DNA of 34,279 nt from the NCBI GenBank assembly GCA_027596195.1, contig JADGJG010000173.1:1-34279 (forward strand), given 5' to 3'. This DNA comes from Podochytrium sp. JEL0797 (Eukaryota; Chytridiomycota; Chytridiomycetes; Chytridiales; Chytriomycetaceae). A model generated the notes under the pieces. The model was not told the origin of the DNA. It searched no databases and was given only the letters and a program-made list of their open reading frames with translations. Below, in pieces: positions 1-10,539 of the stretch (positions are counted from its first letter, which is position 1; each line of letters begins with the position of its first letter). Made by a program: the position numbers and the translations under genes.

Positions 1-141
1 TATTAACTCCTGTGTTCGCCAAAACTCCCGCACGTCAAATCTCTTGCGCGGTTGTGACGATCTCACCCCCCCCCCCGCGCGATTGCGCTACCCACTCCCC
101 CCGATCAGGTATTAAGTCTGTTTGCGTTTATTGCATTGCAG

Positions 142-890
142 CATGTGGGGTCACGTCAAAGCCCTCGGAGACGAAATCCTTGAAGGACTCCTCGAAGAAG
201 GCTGCGACGCCAAACTGTTTCGCGTTCCCGAGACCCTCCCTGCTGAGGTCTTGGCCAAGATGCACGCGGCCAATTTCGACTCGATCCCAGTTATTACGGT
301 AAGATTAATTTTGTGAACACCCTGGCCGACAAGGGCGGCGCGCGCGCGCACGATTCGGGACAATTCTTATTTAAAAAACGCGTATTTTTTTTGTAATGAA
401 TCTCAGCCTGACGACTTGAAGAAGGCGGACGGCTTCCTGTTTGGGTTTGGGTGAGTGTTCTTAAAGCTGTTGTTTTCTGATCTCAACCAATACTAAAAAA
501 ACGCGTTTTTTTTTGTTCAGTACGCGTTACGGCATGTGTTCGGCCCAAATGAAGTCCTTCTGGGACGCCACGGGTGGACTCTGGCAAAGCGGCGCCCTGG
601 CCGGCAAGTACGGCGGCTGCTTCACCTCCACAGCGACCCAGCACGGCGGTCAAGAGACCACCATCGCGTCTTTCATCTCGCATTACGTTCACCACGGGAT
701 TTTGTTTGTTCCTGTCGGGTACGCGACCCCATCCATCTCGGGAACTGACGAGGTGTTTGGTGGTGGGCCATGGGGTGCGGCGGCAATCAGCAAGTCGGAT
801 GGGAGTCGTCAAGTGAGTGCTCGTGAGAAGGAGACGGCCAGATTCCAGGGAACGAGTTTTGCCAAGATCATCAAGAAGGCCGTCCACTAA
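142..890 (+). CDS. WrbA-type NAD(P)H:quinone oxidoreductase, 3' part (5' exon outside window)
   Basis: Flavodoxin-fold FMN enzyme of the WrbA/Pst2/Ycp4 family, which reduces quinones by two electrons in defence against redox stress. Visible exons are 142-298, 407-450 and 521-890 (stop TAA). The N-terminal exon with the first FMN-binding loop lies left of the window; the exon at 142 starts after a ...GCAG acceptor and opens with MWGHV, the segment that follows the FMN loop. Later family hallmarks are all present: DDLKKADGFLFGFG, TRYGMCSAQMKSFWD, TGGLWQSGALAGKYGG, STATQHGGQETT and HHGILFVPVGY. Introns are 108 and 70 bp; a TACTAA branch-like site is at about 491-496. The usual Pro before TRYG is Gly here, created at the splice junction. 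AATAAA at 930-935 is a likely poly(A) signal. Family assignment is firm; substrate is inferred. Confidence 0.92.
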
Positions 891-1029
891 AAAACGAATA
901 CGGAATGATTTGGGGTTGAGAGGGCGGGTAATAAAAAACAAGAAATTAAAACACACGTTTATATGGTTTTTTTTCCTATTTGTTTTCCCTGAAACAAAGC
1001 TATAGCAGTTGCATTCGCTGCTTTCAATT

Positions 1030-1480
1030 AATCACCACCCCCCTCACAACCGCCGCCCAATATTTATATCATCCCAAACAGGCAAACACAGCCCCACCCA
1101 CATGGCCCACGCTATGTACAACCTCTTGCTGTCCGCTCGACGCCAAATACAAATCATACGCAATGAACCCGCCAATCCCTATAATCGCAGGTACCTCAAA
1201 GTTATTGAAGTTTAGAAAGGGGTCGGATTATAAGGGTGCGTGAGCGCGTAGACCAGGAGGGTTGCTTCGATGGCTCCGGATGCGCCGTGGGAGGACCCGT
1301 CGAGAAATCCTGAGGGTCCGTAATTGTAACCTCTTGATCAAAATAGGTTGAAGCAAGCAAACGAAGAATACTTACTTTGGTGATTTGCTATATCGCAAAG
1401 ACTGCAACATAATCCATTATGTGTATAAGAAAAGGTTATGGAGTGGATCTTGTTGCCGCGAATTATTTCTCGTCCACATA
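1030..1480 (-). pseudogene. Decayed, internally deleted copy of the adjacent rhomboid protease gene
   Basis: This stretch aligns in the same orientation with the intact rhomboid gene at 2113-3201. About 1030-1330 matches 2125-2412 (final exon), including a near-identical run from CCGCTCGACGCCAAATACAA. Then about 270 bp of the parent is missing, and 1348-1480 matches the regions around introns 2 and 1 and the 3' end of exon 1 (shared GGATC[CT]TGTTGCCGCGAA). Locally, codons for the GASG active-site Ser and for the HVGG His are still readable. Indels shift the frame between them, and an in-frame TGA follows the His segment. The N-terminal targeting region is absent. Read as a nearby segmental duplication that lost function; it could also be a relic of unequal exchange. 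Confidence 0.85.
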
Positions 1481-2112
1481 TGTGAGTTGGTGGCCGAAGA
1501 GAAGGGGGGATTCGAAGTTGAACTGTTAGATTACATGACAATGGAATCTCATTTATGCTATGAAAAGCACACATTCCTTTATTCAAAAAAGAATGAAAGA
1601 GATAAGGGTTTTAAGCCGTGTGTCAATGAAAAAATTGTAGCGCGGGATTTAGATAAGATTACTATAGCCGCGATTTTTGAGATGCTGGTGGAACTGGTTT
1701 CAAAAAGGATGTAGCTCTCCTTTGATGAAGCCACGCTTGAGGATGGGGAATGGTTAGAAGAGGAGGTAAGGTAGAAGAAAGGGATGGTATCTTGTTGCGA
1801 GAGTGTTGTCCGGTTTCTTGAACGTGGTGAGGTCAAGGAAAGTTGATGTGAAGTGTCGGATTGCTCGCCGATGCCGGGAGGGAAGAATTGTTTGAGGATG
1901 GCGAGTAGGCCTGTTCAGATTCCGAAGATATCGTCGACGTTAGCGTTGGCAGTAGAATATGTATTGAATTAAAAAGAAGGAGAAGAAGTGCTCAATTAAA
2001 AAAAGGTTTGGAATGATTTCGAGCATGAAGGCAGACCCAAAAAAAGAACAAACACGCCGTTTTTTTTCATAACTTTTTGTTTTGACTGTACCCCTCGAAG
2101 AAAAAAAGACTC
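1481..2112. other. Gene-free stretch between pseudogene and rhomboid gene
   Basis: There is no supported gene. A 109-codon frame on the plus strand (to 1714) starts inside the pseudogene, has no recognisable domain and is AT-rich unlike neighbouring coding sequence. Poly-A/T runs lie at about 1970-2070 and probably include the 3' untranslated region of the minus-strand rhomboid gene. Confidence 0.5.
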
Positions 2113-3201
2113 TCACCACCTCCCCCGCGTCGCCACCCCCCTCACAAACGCCGCCCAATACATCATCCCAAACGCAGCCCCACCCACATGACTCGCACTA
2201 TCCACGACCCCTTGCTGCCCGCTCGACGCCAAATACAAATCATACGCAATGAACCCGCCAATGCCGACAATCGCAGGCACCTCGATAAAGAAAAACAAGG
2301 TGATTGGGTTGAAGGGGTATGAGAGCGCGTAGAGGAGGAGCGAGGCTTCGACGGCACCGGATGCGCCGTGGGAGGAGTTGTCGAGGAATCCGGAGGGTCC
2401 GTAAATGTATCCTTTTGGGAGGGGTTTTACTTTTGGTTCAATGAAACGCGTGTAGAGAAGGTGGATGGTGGAGGAGAAGGCTGCGGCGGCGAGGTAAAAG
2501 ACAACGAAACGCGAGGGACCGAGGATTTGCATGGCAACGTTTCCGAAGGAGTGGAGGACAAACATGTTGAGGGCGAAATGGATGAGGGTGTTGTGGGAGA
2601 AGGCGCAGGTCAGGGAGGTCCACCAACGGCCTGCTTCGAGCGATTTCCAGCTGTTTTTTGTTGTTGGGAATCAAAACATGGGTTTGAAGTAAGCATACTA
2701 GGAATACACTTACTTTGAATAAAAGTTGTCTTGCATCCAGTTGAACCATTTTGGGTTTCCACGCGTTCGCTCGTTGATTGCGTATTGCCACATTAGATAG
2801 ACTACAATCCATTAGACATCATAACTAGGCGGTGTATGAATGAATGAATGGGCAGTACCTGCCGTGTTGATGGCAATGATCGTGTACAGCACAAGGTTTG
2901 CATCGAGCGGATCCTGTTGCCGCGAACTGCTTCTCATCCGCGAGGATAGCGACGAGGCGGTGCGTTGCTGTTGATGTTGTTGCTGATGATGTTGGGGTTG
3001 GGGTTGGGCTGCCCCCGGCCAAGAGCCAAAGGAGGCAAACGGCTTCGGCAGAACCGGCACTCGCTTCGGAACGACATTCAGACAGCGCCGCATCAAAACA
3101 CTCGGCCCAACACTCCCGAGGCGTCCAGGAAAAGAAGCCCGGAACATCCGCGGAAACAAGAGACTCGCAAGCGGTCGGGTCGACGCGGCGCAAAATGTCA
3201 T
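2113..3201 (-). CDS. Mitochondrial-type rhomboid serine protease (PARL/Pcp1-like)
   Basis: Three exons on the minus strand: 3201-2859, 2801-2714 and 2650-2113, giving 322 residues with frame closing at every junction. Rhomboids are intramembrane proteases; Pcp1/PARL members sit in the mitochondrial inner membrane and cleave targets such as Mgm1/OPA1. The catalytic Ser is Ser241 in SHGASGA and the catalytic His is His298 in SHVGGAAFGMMYW. The N-terminal HFALNMF segment matches the conserved H..N helix. The first ~110 residues are Arg-rich with few acidic residues, as in a mitochondrial presequence, followed by a Gln/His tract. The start chosen is ATG at 3201 (context ATCAAAATG); the frame extends 27 nt upstream only to a GTG. 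The gene lies 41 bp downstream of the MBD gene's stop codon. Mitochondrial location is inferred. Confidence 0.93.
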
Positions 3202-3242
3202 TTTGATGGATGAATTTCCAAAAAACACAAATCAATACTATT

Positions 3243-6200
3243 TTACCTCCACCCACCACCCCCCTTCACCTTCTCCCCCCTTCTCCCCTTCCCACCTCCT
3301 CCTCCTCCACCACCAACACCCTTCGCCGAAACAACAGGACTCCCAACCTTACCCACCACAGACCCACTCCCCCCTCCACCGCGTCCTCCCGCCTTCTTGG
3401 TCTGATGCAACACCGCATCTTCTCGATGCATCGCACCGCTACCACTCCCACTTCCCCCGTTTTTCATTCGATCACCGTAATACGATTGAGTCGTTGTCGA
3501 AACAGGCGACACGGATTCCACGCGGTGTTGGTGTGGATGGTGGTGGTGGTGCTGGTGATGGTGTTCCAACAACATTCCCGAATCCACACTCGCAACTGCA
3601 GCGAGGAGCAGTTGACTGAGTCCGTCAATGATGGCGGGCGGCTCGTACTGCTGTTGCTGTCGTTGGTGAATGTGCGGAGATACGGACGTGTACGGTTGGT
3701 GAGCATGTGGGGTGGCGGCCGTGTATGGTTGGTGATAGGTTTGTTGGTCGTGTGTCGCGACGGCCGGGAAGTGCGGAGCAGAAGCGACCGGCGGGGGTGG
3801 GTGAACGATTGGGGGAAGGGATACGGCGGGGGGCGGAGAGTGGTATACGGGTTGAGGGAAGGAGGAAGGGGGGGTGCTGTTGTGTGGGACTATTTTTTCA
3901 AGAGTGTGTCAGCATGGGTTTGGTGGCACATCAAAACAAAAACAATACCAGTAATAGATTCGAGTTGGACCTGCCGAGAAACAGGAGACGTATGAACCCC
4001 ATTTTGTTCAACCGGCACAGAGACAGCCTCAGACACCACTGTGGAGTGCTTTGCAGCCACAGCAGCCGCAACAGCAGCAGCCAACATCGCAACACGAGGT
4101 TCCGCTCCAGACAGAATGTCAGCGTTCGACGCGGCATCCAAACTACTATCATCATCAGCAACTTCCGAAATGTCAATTTCCGACACAGCATCATCCACGG
4201 GTTCCAGCGAGACGGAGGGTTTCAACACCGTCAAGGGTTTGGGGGGTTCCGAAGCCTGCGTCACAGGAGCAACAGCCGCGAGGGCTCTGAGTGCAGCAGG
4301 AGCCGAAGGACTGGCGCCACCAGCAGCTGCAGGAGGAAGAGGAGGACCAACAGCATTCCCAACTTCCGAAGCAGGACTCTCCTCCGGAACATCATACTCA
4401 TTCAACTCAATCTCATTGTCCTCGCAATACCTCCGCACAGCCGCATAACTCCTCAACTTGACCCCCTCGGGTGTATGATACGTCGTCTCCTTCTGCCCAT
4501 TCAACCGAAACACAAACGTCTTGGTCCAATTCGGGGGCAACGGTTTGTTCCCCACGCGTTCTCTGCCGCTCAATCGCTTCTCGCCGGGTTTGAGCGGAGG
4601 TCGCTCGCGCTTCGGTTTCGGCGTCACGGAGGCGGACGCATTCACGCTCCCGGAACGGCTTGAATGTCCACCACCAACACCACCCGACTTGCTCTCACTC
4701 ACAACACTTCCCGATCGCACCTGCTGCTTCCCACCCTCCTTCTTCACCTTCTCCTTCTTCCCCGGCTTCGCAACACTCGCACTCCCACCCCCCACCGCCG
4801 CAACCACACCCTCCACACCCGCACCCGGCACAAAATACGGCCCATACGTCAAATCCTGTGCCCCAACGCGACACAAAACACGTTTCCCATCAGGACCGCC
4901 GAGCAAAGGGCCCTTGTACACTTTTTCTACGGCTTCATCGCTGATGCATTCAGCGTCTCGACTCAACGCCACGCGGGCTGCGTCGCGCAACACTTTTTCA
5001 ACGTTGGGGACCACGAAGGCGCGGAACCCTGTGTACAAGCAGGCGGGGGGTGGGTCGGTGTGGTGTTGGTTGCGGCAGTTGCGGCATTTCGGGAAGTTGG
5101 TGTAGGATGTTGTGGAGGAGGAGGAAGGGGTGATGCAGGGGTTGGATTGGATGTGGTAGTAGCTTCCTGGGGGGAGGAGGAGGTTGTTTTGGGTGGGGTT
5201 GAGGGGGGACGGGATGAAGGGGAAGGGGGAGGTTTTGTGGAGGTCCGGGAAGTCGCGGTGTTTCGCGTAGGTTCTTTTGGTTGGGTTTGTGGCGGTGGTG
5301 GTGGTTGCGGGGGTGGTTGTGAAGTCTGATTCTGAGTCGGAGGGGGGAGAAGAAGAGGACGAGGCGACGGCGGTCAAGGGTGATGTTCCAGAGAGGAGGG
5401 AGAGGAGACGGGGTGCGGGTTCGGGGGGTGGTGGCTGCGCTGGCGCGAGAGGTGATTTCGCAGTGATGGAGGTACTCGTGGTGGCGGCGGCGGCTGCGAC
5501 AGCGAGACTCGAGAGCTGCGCGAGGGTTGTGGCAGCCGCAGCCGTGGTCGAAGGTTGCGTGTCGGTTTCGTCCGACGAGTCTTGTTCCATGGCATCTCCG
5601 GTGGGTGCTGTTGCTCCTGCGGTGGATCCGTCAACGTGTTCCGATTTGACCTTCTTCTTGCGCGGGAGGCTTCCCCCCGCCAACGGAGACTTTTTGATCC
5701 CGTCAACACCCGCAGGAGACGCCGTAGCCGCGACACTCATGGCATGGGTTCCCGCGCGGGACTCTGCATTCGGGATAAAGTAGGGCCCGTACACGAGACG
5801 GTCCGCGGGAACGTCGTTAAGCACGCGGTACGGGTTCGTGGGGTCCACTTTCAGTGGAACGCCTGCAATCGTTTTTGGTTTCACGTCACCGCTCGATTGG
5901 GACGAGGAACCCCCGGCCTTTTCGTTGGTGTTGTCGTCAACGTCCATGGCGTCGTCACCACCAGAGGGTGTCGCGTCCTCGTCGAGCTTGACCAAAAACG
6001 CACGGAAGCCAATGTAGAAACAGTAGGGCAACTTGTCGCGGTGTTTCCAGATACAGCTTCGACACTTTGCGTCCCCCGCAAACTTTTTCTTGTTCATGCA
6101 GCGGTCGTCTTGCACAAAAAAGTACGTGTTGGCGGGCACGACGACGCTGTTGATGGTTGGATCCGTGGCGGACGGGAGGAACGGGAACGCGTCGCTCGAC

Positions 6201-6742
6201 AAAAGGTCCGTGAAGGGCGGGCCGATTTTGAAGTCGGGACGCAAGCACACGGGGATCGAGGTTGTCGAGTTTCTGCGGTGCGATGATTTCTTGGTCGAAT
6301 ACGAGCCGTTGGAGTCGTGCGGGTCGTCTTCGTCGTCGGTTTCGGTGTCGTCGTCGTGGCGGTGTTTCCTGGCGGCGGGTTTGTTTCGCGTGGTTGTGCT
6401 GTTGGAGGAGGAGGAGGTGCTGCTGCTTCGGCCGAACAGGAGGCGTTTCTTTTCGAGGTTGTTGAGCGAGTTGTATTCGGCGGGGAGGTTTGGGTTTCTT
6501 TTGGGGCCGTCCTTGTTTTTGGGGCGTTTGATGGCGTTTTGGTGGGTATACGAAGACGGGGCAGGGAGGGGCGGGTGGATCCAGGCGAGGGGTGGGAGGG
6601 ACGCGAGGTTGAGGTAGTAGTGGTTCTGCAGGTTGCTGTGCGGGGTGGGGTGGGGTTGGGGGGTGAGACAGTTGTTCGCGGGGTAATAAATAATAAAAAC
6701 TCACTTGACAACAACGCGCCTGAATATCGGGTCTTTCTTCAT
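3243..6742 (-). CDS. MBD-domain protein with two tandem Cys4 modules
   Basis: Exons 6742-6705, 6635-3949 and 3889-3243 give 1,123 residues. The short first exon reads MKKDPIFRRVVV and joins in phase to NNLQNHYYLN. Residues ~150-290 and ~460-640 are two copies of one module: an aromatic/proline stretch (DAFPFLPS / SPFPFIPS), four cysteines as C-x9-15-C-x2-C-x10-11-C (KCRSC.. / KCRNC..) leading into C-[FL]-Y-[IT]-GFRAF, then a closing YGPYF[IV]P. Residues ~705-760 fit a methyl-CpG-binding domain: LPPNWTKTF, YHTPEGVKLRSYAAV, RRYCEDN. Linkers are Ser/Thr/Pro-rich with basic patches such as PRKKKVK that look like nuclear signals. The C terminus is His-rich, Gln-rich, then Gly-rich. Likely a nuclear chromatin protein. 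MBD is recognised by motif only; the Cys4 module is not one I can name. Confidence 0.85.
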
Positions 6743-6873
6743 TGTTTGGCATGTCCTAAAGTAGGTGTTGAGCTTGGACAGCAGGTGGATTTCCCTAAAA
6801 GCGGAACTGAAGCATTGTGAATACGCAGCGGGTGATTTGTAGATAATTCAGCTCACGTTGGGTGTGGGTCCTT

Positions 6874-7082
6874 ATGGGCAAGAAAGACAATCTGGGCAGC
6901 ACTCAGCGGGCGGTTGGCCGTTTCCAGAAGGACGAGGACGGCCGTGCGCAGAATCTCGTCGCTGCAAAGGGCGTTGTTATTCCTCGCTTCCCCTCCCATT
7001 CACACCAAGCACACAACACGGTACACACCCGCTGATCTCGTTGCAGAGAAGGATCTGGGAAGCAATCCAAGGGCGGGTTTGA
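6874..7082 (+). CDS. Possible small basic protein, uncertain structure
   Basis: An ATG at 6874 opens a frame beginning MGKKDNLGSTQRAVGRF with coding-like composition. Unspliced it stops at 7033-7035 (53 residues). If a 74 bp GT..AG intron (6973-7046, ending TTGCAG) is removed, it reads on to a TGA at 7080-7082, giving 44 residues. A further frame in the second segment (SGKQSKGGFDREKH) also looks protein-like but does not join in phase. I recognise no family. It lies between the divergent MBD gene and the BUB2-like gene, and may be a short gene or a 5' leader. Confidence 0.3.
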
Positions 7083-7428
7083 CAGAGAGAAGCACGGTTA
7101 GTGGGACTCGAAGCATCGGGCGGGCTTCCTCACCTCGAGCGTCTTGGCTTCGTCTCCTGTGAGGGGTGGAAGCGGGGGTGGGGGAGGGACAGGCGGGGTG
7201 GGCAGCGACATGCCTGGCGGTTTCTTTTGTTTGCGGGATGGAAAAGTTTCTGGGAGGCGTTTTCGATTTCGCCCTTTCAGTCTTTTTTGATAACTCTTCA
7301 ACAAATAGTTCTTCTTTCGTATAATACACATTATCACTTGAACACGCGGAATCCTTGCACGATAGCAAAAGAGTTGATTTTTGAAGATAATTGTCGTTAC
7401 AAAACAAACAATCGCAAAATACGCGTCA
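7083..7428. other. Intergenic region upstream of the BUB2-like gene
   Basis: No convincing gene. Both strands have open frames here, but none shows a domain. It becomes AT-richer from about 7270 and presumably holds the promoter and 5' leader of the TBC gene. Confidence 0.4.
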
Positions 7429-8950
7429 ATGGAAACCGCCGCGGCCGCAGAACCTCTCAGAGCACCTTCTGCACTCGCATCGACGCCTGGTTCCGCAAGG
7501 AGAGCACAAGTGACGCCTTCCAGGTGCGTCCTCCTGATCGCAAACGAAATGAATGTCAAACAAACCCACTTCTTGACAGACCCGGATGGAATTCCTCCAC
7601 CAAAACCCTCAAGAAGCCCCCCACCAATGCGGTCGGGGGATCCGTGAACCCAAATCCATCCATCCAAAGCTCCATCAGCATGCTCCCCGTCGCGACTCCA
7701 ACGCGAAAAGCACCGATCACCGCATCTCACCAACCACCCCACGCGACGCCCACCCCCTCGCGTCTCAGTTTCTCAAACGCGAGCATTCCACCGGGAACAT
7801 CCCCCGCCGTGATCCGCCCCACTTCTTCCACCGCCCCTCGCCCCCCTTCGATCCTCCGCCCGTCCTTCACAGCCACAAAAACAAATCCACCTTCGACCCT
7901 CAAAAAACCCACCATGCTCTCCCCTGCCGCTGAACGATCCACACCCACAACTCACTCCCGCACGCCAACCGCGCCTGTCCGCAAACAAGACCCCACACCC
8001 TCCAGCAACGCGTCCGGCACCGCCAATGACCCCCACCACCACACCATCACCCAAATCATGGCCGGAACAACCTCCAAAGGAATCGGACGCCACGACCTCC
8101 ACGATCACTACACGTTCCTCCTCTCTTCCAAAAACCCGTCCGAAAAACTCATGCGTTCCACACTCCGCACGTTACGTCATTTGATCCTCACGCAAGGGAT
8201 CCCGCATTCGCCTGCCCCGCTTGGACCGCAGAATCTGAGAGCTAGAGTGTGGAAATTGTTGTTGGGTGTGTATCGGACGAGTGCGGATGAGTATGTGGGG
8301 CTTGTGGGGAAAGGGCCGAGTGGGGTGTTTGAAAAGATCAAGAATGACGCGTTTCGGACTTTGATGGGGGATAAAGGGTTTGGGAAGGTGGTGGATGAAG
8401 GGGTGATTGTGAGGGTTTTGAATGCGTTTGCGTGGAGGGCGAAAGGTAGGAGTTTTTTTTTGGTGGGTTTGCTTTGATATGCGGTCTTGTGGCTGACGCG
8501 ATTATTTTTGTTCGCGGGGGCGGATGTTAGATTATCCGACTTCTCGGTTAATCAATCTGCAGTTTTCGTATGTTCAAGGCATGAACGTGTTGGCTGCGCC
8601 GTTCTTGTACGTCATGCCAGAGCTTGACGCGTTTTACACCTTCGCCACCTTTATCCATCACACGTGTCCATTGTACGTGCAACCTGCGCTCGAAGGTGTT
8701 CATTGTGGAATCAAGGTAAACTGCTTGTGTTCGTTGTTGAATTCACCACGCCGCACCCCGTCTCTAAGAAAAAAAACTCAGCTCTTGGACAAATGCTTGA
8801 TGATTGCGGATGCACCCCTCCACGCGTTTTTGAAGTCCAAGAACTTGGATCCTGTCATGTACGCGTTTCCATGTAAGTTGCTTTTCCGCTCTCGCGCGGC
8901 GAGATTCTTATTCTTCACTTCTTAATGATTCTCACAAAAACATGACCCAC

Positions 8951-8995
<45 letters not shown>

Positions 8996-9382
8996 TCAAC
9001 CGAAAAAACGCATAGCCGTCATGACGTTCAGCGCTTGCACACCCCCCTTGAACGAAGTCCTGCGACTGTGGGATTTCTTGCTCTCCTATGGAGTCCACAT
9101 GAACCTCATTTGCATTGTCGCACAGCTGGTCTTGATGCGGACCGAGATTCTCAAAAGTCCAAGGTGATTGAAACTCACGCCGTTTCTCGCAGAAACTGAC
9201 GGATTTTTTGTCAAACTAGTCCAATGAAAGTGTTGCGCACGTTTCCAAAGCTGGATGCCAAAAAAGTGGTTGCCATGAGTATGAAGCTTGTGGAATTGAT
9301 TCCCGACAGTTTGTATGACTTGTTGGTGAGACATGTGTTTGATGCGATGGTGTGCGATGGGATTTTGAGTGAAAGTGATTGA
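7429..9382 (+). CDS. BUB2: BUB2/Cdc16-like TBC-domain GTPase-activating protein
   Basis: Six exons: 7429-7523, 7580-8445, 8531-8715, 8782-8872, 9016-9163, 9220-9382; 515 residues, all phases consistent. In yeasts Bub2 with Bfa1 is the GAP for the GTPase Tem1/Spg1 at spindle pole bodies and blocks mitotic exit until the spindle is positioned. The N-terminal ~155 residues are a Ser/Thr/Pro-rich tail. The TBC domain follows: arginine finger in IKNDAFRTL (~285-292), RVLNAFAWR, glutamine finger in SYVQGMNVLAAPFLYVMPE (~335), FSACTPPLNEVLRLWDFLL, and KSPSPMKVLRTFPKLDA near the end. The last segments match BUB2-type rather than generic TBC proteins. Intron 4 carries a long (AC)n tract. AATAAA at 9406-9411 lies 24 nt after the stop. 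The long N-terminal tail is unusual against compact yeast Bub2. Confidence 0.93.
8952..8993. repeat. (AC)n microsatellite in intron 4 of the BUB2-like gene
   Basis: An uninterrupted run of about 21 AC units lies within the intron between exons ending at 8872 and starting at 9016. It makes up nearly a third of that intron and is probably length-polymorphic. Confidence 0.97.
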
Positions 9383-9680
9383 AGGGGGGGTGTAATCGAA
9401 GGGTGGAATAAACATATATCATGATAAACGGAGGGAGAGAATCCCGCTGCAGTTGGGACGGTTGTGCATCCCTTAAAACGACGACTACTGCTGGTGCAGT
9501 TGCACGAGAAGGTGATGTCTCCCCGATGGTTTCTCTTCTTCCTTTTTCCATATTAGATTTTAGGAGAATGAAAAAGAAGGGGAGGAAAAAAAATCAAATT
9601 ACAAAAACGACAGAGAGGGAGGGAGGCGCAGCCCAGGTTTGGGATCCAAAAAGTTTCGAAAAAACACCAAGTTCTCCAAG

Positions 9681-10071
9681 ATGTCCTCCCAAGACCAACT
9701 CGCCCAAACCAAGGCCGCCGAAGGCGCTTCCCCTGCCACACTGTCCCCCGCTGTCTCCGACACCTCGATCCCCACGACCCCATCCGGCACCAAACGGAGG
9801 GTGACCAAGTGCAACTTCGGCTGTGGCGCCGCAGCCGTCAAGACGATCGGGACTTGTCGCTACTGTTCATCACAGGTGAGGACCTAGTTGTATGGGGGGC
9901 ATTGTGCTATTGTTCTGACTAGATCCCCAATCGTAGTACTGCGCCAAACATCGCCTTCCAGAGGCTCACGCCTGCGCCAACCTCCAAACTTGTCAAAGTG
10001 CCGCCAAGGATCGTCTCGAGAAGCGGTTGATTGGCGAAAAGACGGTCGGCGCTAAGATTGCCACGGCGTGA
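9681..10071 (+). CDS. Small AN1-type zinc-finger protein
   Basis: Two exons, 9681-9875 and 9937-10071, encode 109 residues. The single AN1 finger spans ~43-88: KCNFGCGAAAVKTIGTC, CRYCSSQ, then after the intron YCAKHRLPEAHAC. AN1 domains bind zinc through Cys/His pairs; AN1 proteins are linked to ubiquitin and proteasome stress responses. There is no A20 finger or ubiquitin-like domain, and the remaining sequence is a Ser/Thr/Pro-rich N terminus and a Lys-rich C terminus. The intron (60 bp) splits the finger between its metal-ligand pairs. AATAAA occurs at about 10202. The starting ATG is at AAGATGTCC; a frame further upstream has no domain and was not used. Confidence 0.88.
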
Positions 10072-10539
10072 AGCTCCTGCAGAGAGACACCGTGATATCG
10101 CCCTCCTCCCGCCATACCCGACCACCACCCACCCCACCCACCTGACCCTCATTCGTTATTTCAAGAGTTACCGAGTTGTTTTGTTTGCATTGCGTTGTTT
10201 GAATAAATGGAGTTTTCTATCGATTCAGCGGTGATGACGTGGCCTTTGGGAGGCGAGGGGGGATACCCTCGATTTTCATTCACGATCAGGTTCATTCATG
10301 AATGGACTCTGCATGTGTCTTTGTCGATATCCAATGAGGCTTGTGAAACGACAGGGATTGGGAATGTTTCGAATCACCCCTTTCACGATCAGGCATTTCA
10401 AATGGATCAGAAATACCCAGTCCCAAGGATCCGTTTCAAAAGCGAAAGCAGAAACACTTACCAAATAGAATGACAGGAGTTTTTGTCATGGTTTTGTGTC
10501 CCTTTCCGCAACTCGTTTTCAAAACACCAAAACACCAGC
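10072..10539. other. Intergenic region between AN1 and MYND genes
   Basis: This holds the 3' end of the AN1 gene (AATAAA at about 10202) and the promoter of the MYND gene. No further coding signal is seen. Confidence 0.5.

Noticed and set aside
1385..1714. 109-codon plus-strand frame
   Set aside because: Its first part is antisense to the rhomboid pseudogene and the rest is AT-rich with no domain; likely chance.
3210..3995. 261-codon plus-strand frame opposite the MBD C-terminal exon
   Set aside because: It crosses the intron and exon of the minus-strand gene, is low-complexity, has no domain, and conflicts with a frame that closes across two splice junctions.
5277..5783. 168-codon plus-strand frame rich in Val/Gly/Ala
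   Set aside because: It lies antisense to the middle of the MBD gene; its composition is what the reverse complement of Ser/Thr/Pro codons gives, and it has no domain.
7098..7742. 214-codon minus-strand frame before and across BUB2 exons 1 and 2
   Set aside because: It overlaps the spliced BUB2-like gene and has no family signature.
8952..8993. CRISPR-like regular repeat
   Set aside because: It is a simple AC dinucleotide run in an intron, without spacers; the genome is eukaryotic.
9421..9804. 127-codon plus-strand frame covering the AN1 gene start
   Set aside because: It runs in another frame over the AN1 exon; only the AN1 frame shows conserved Cys/His spacing.
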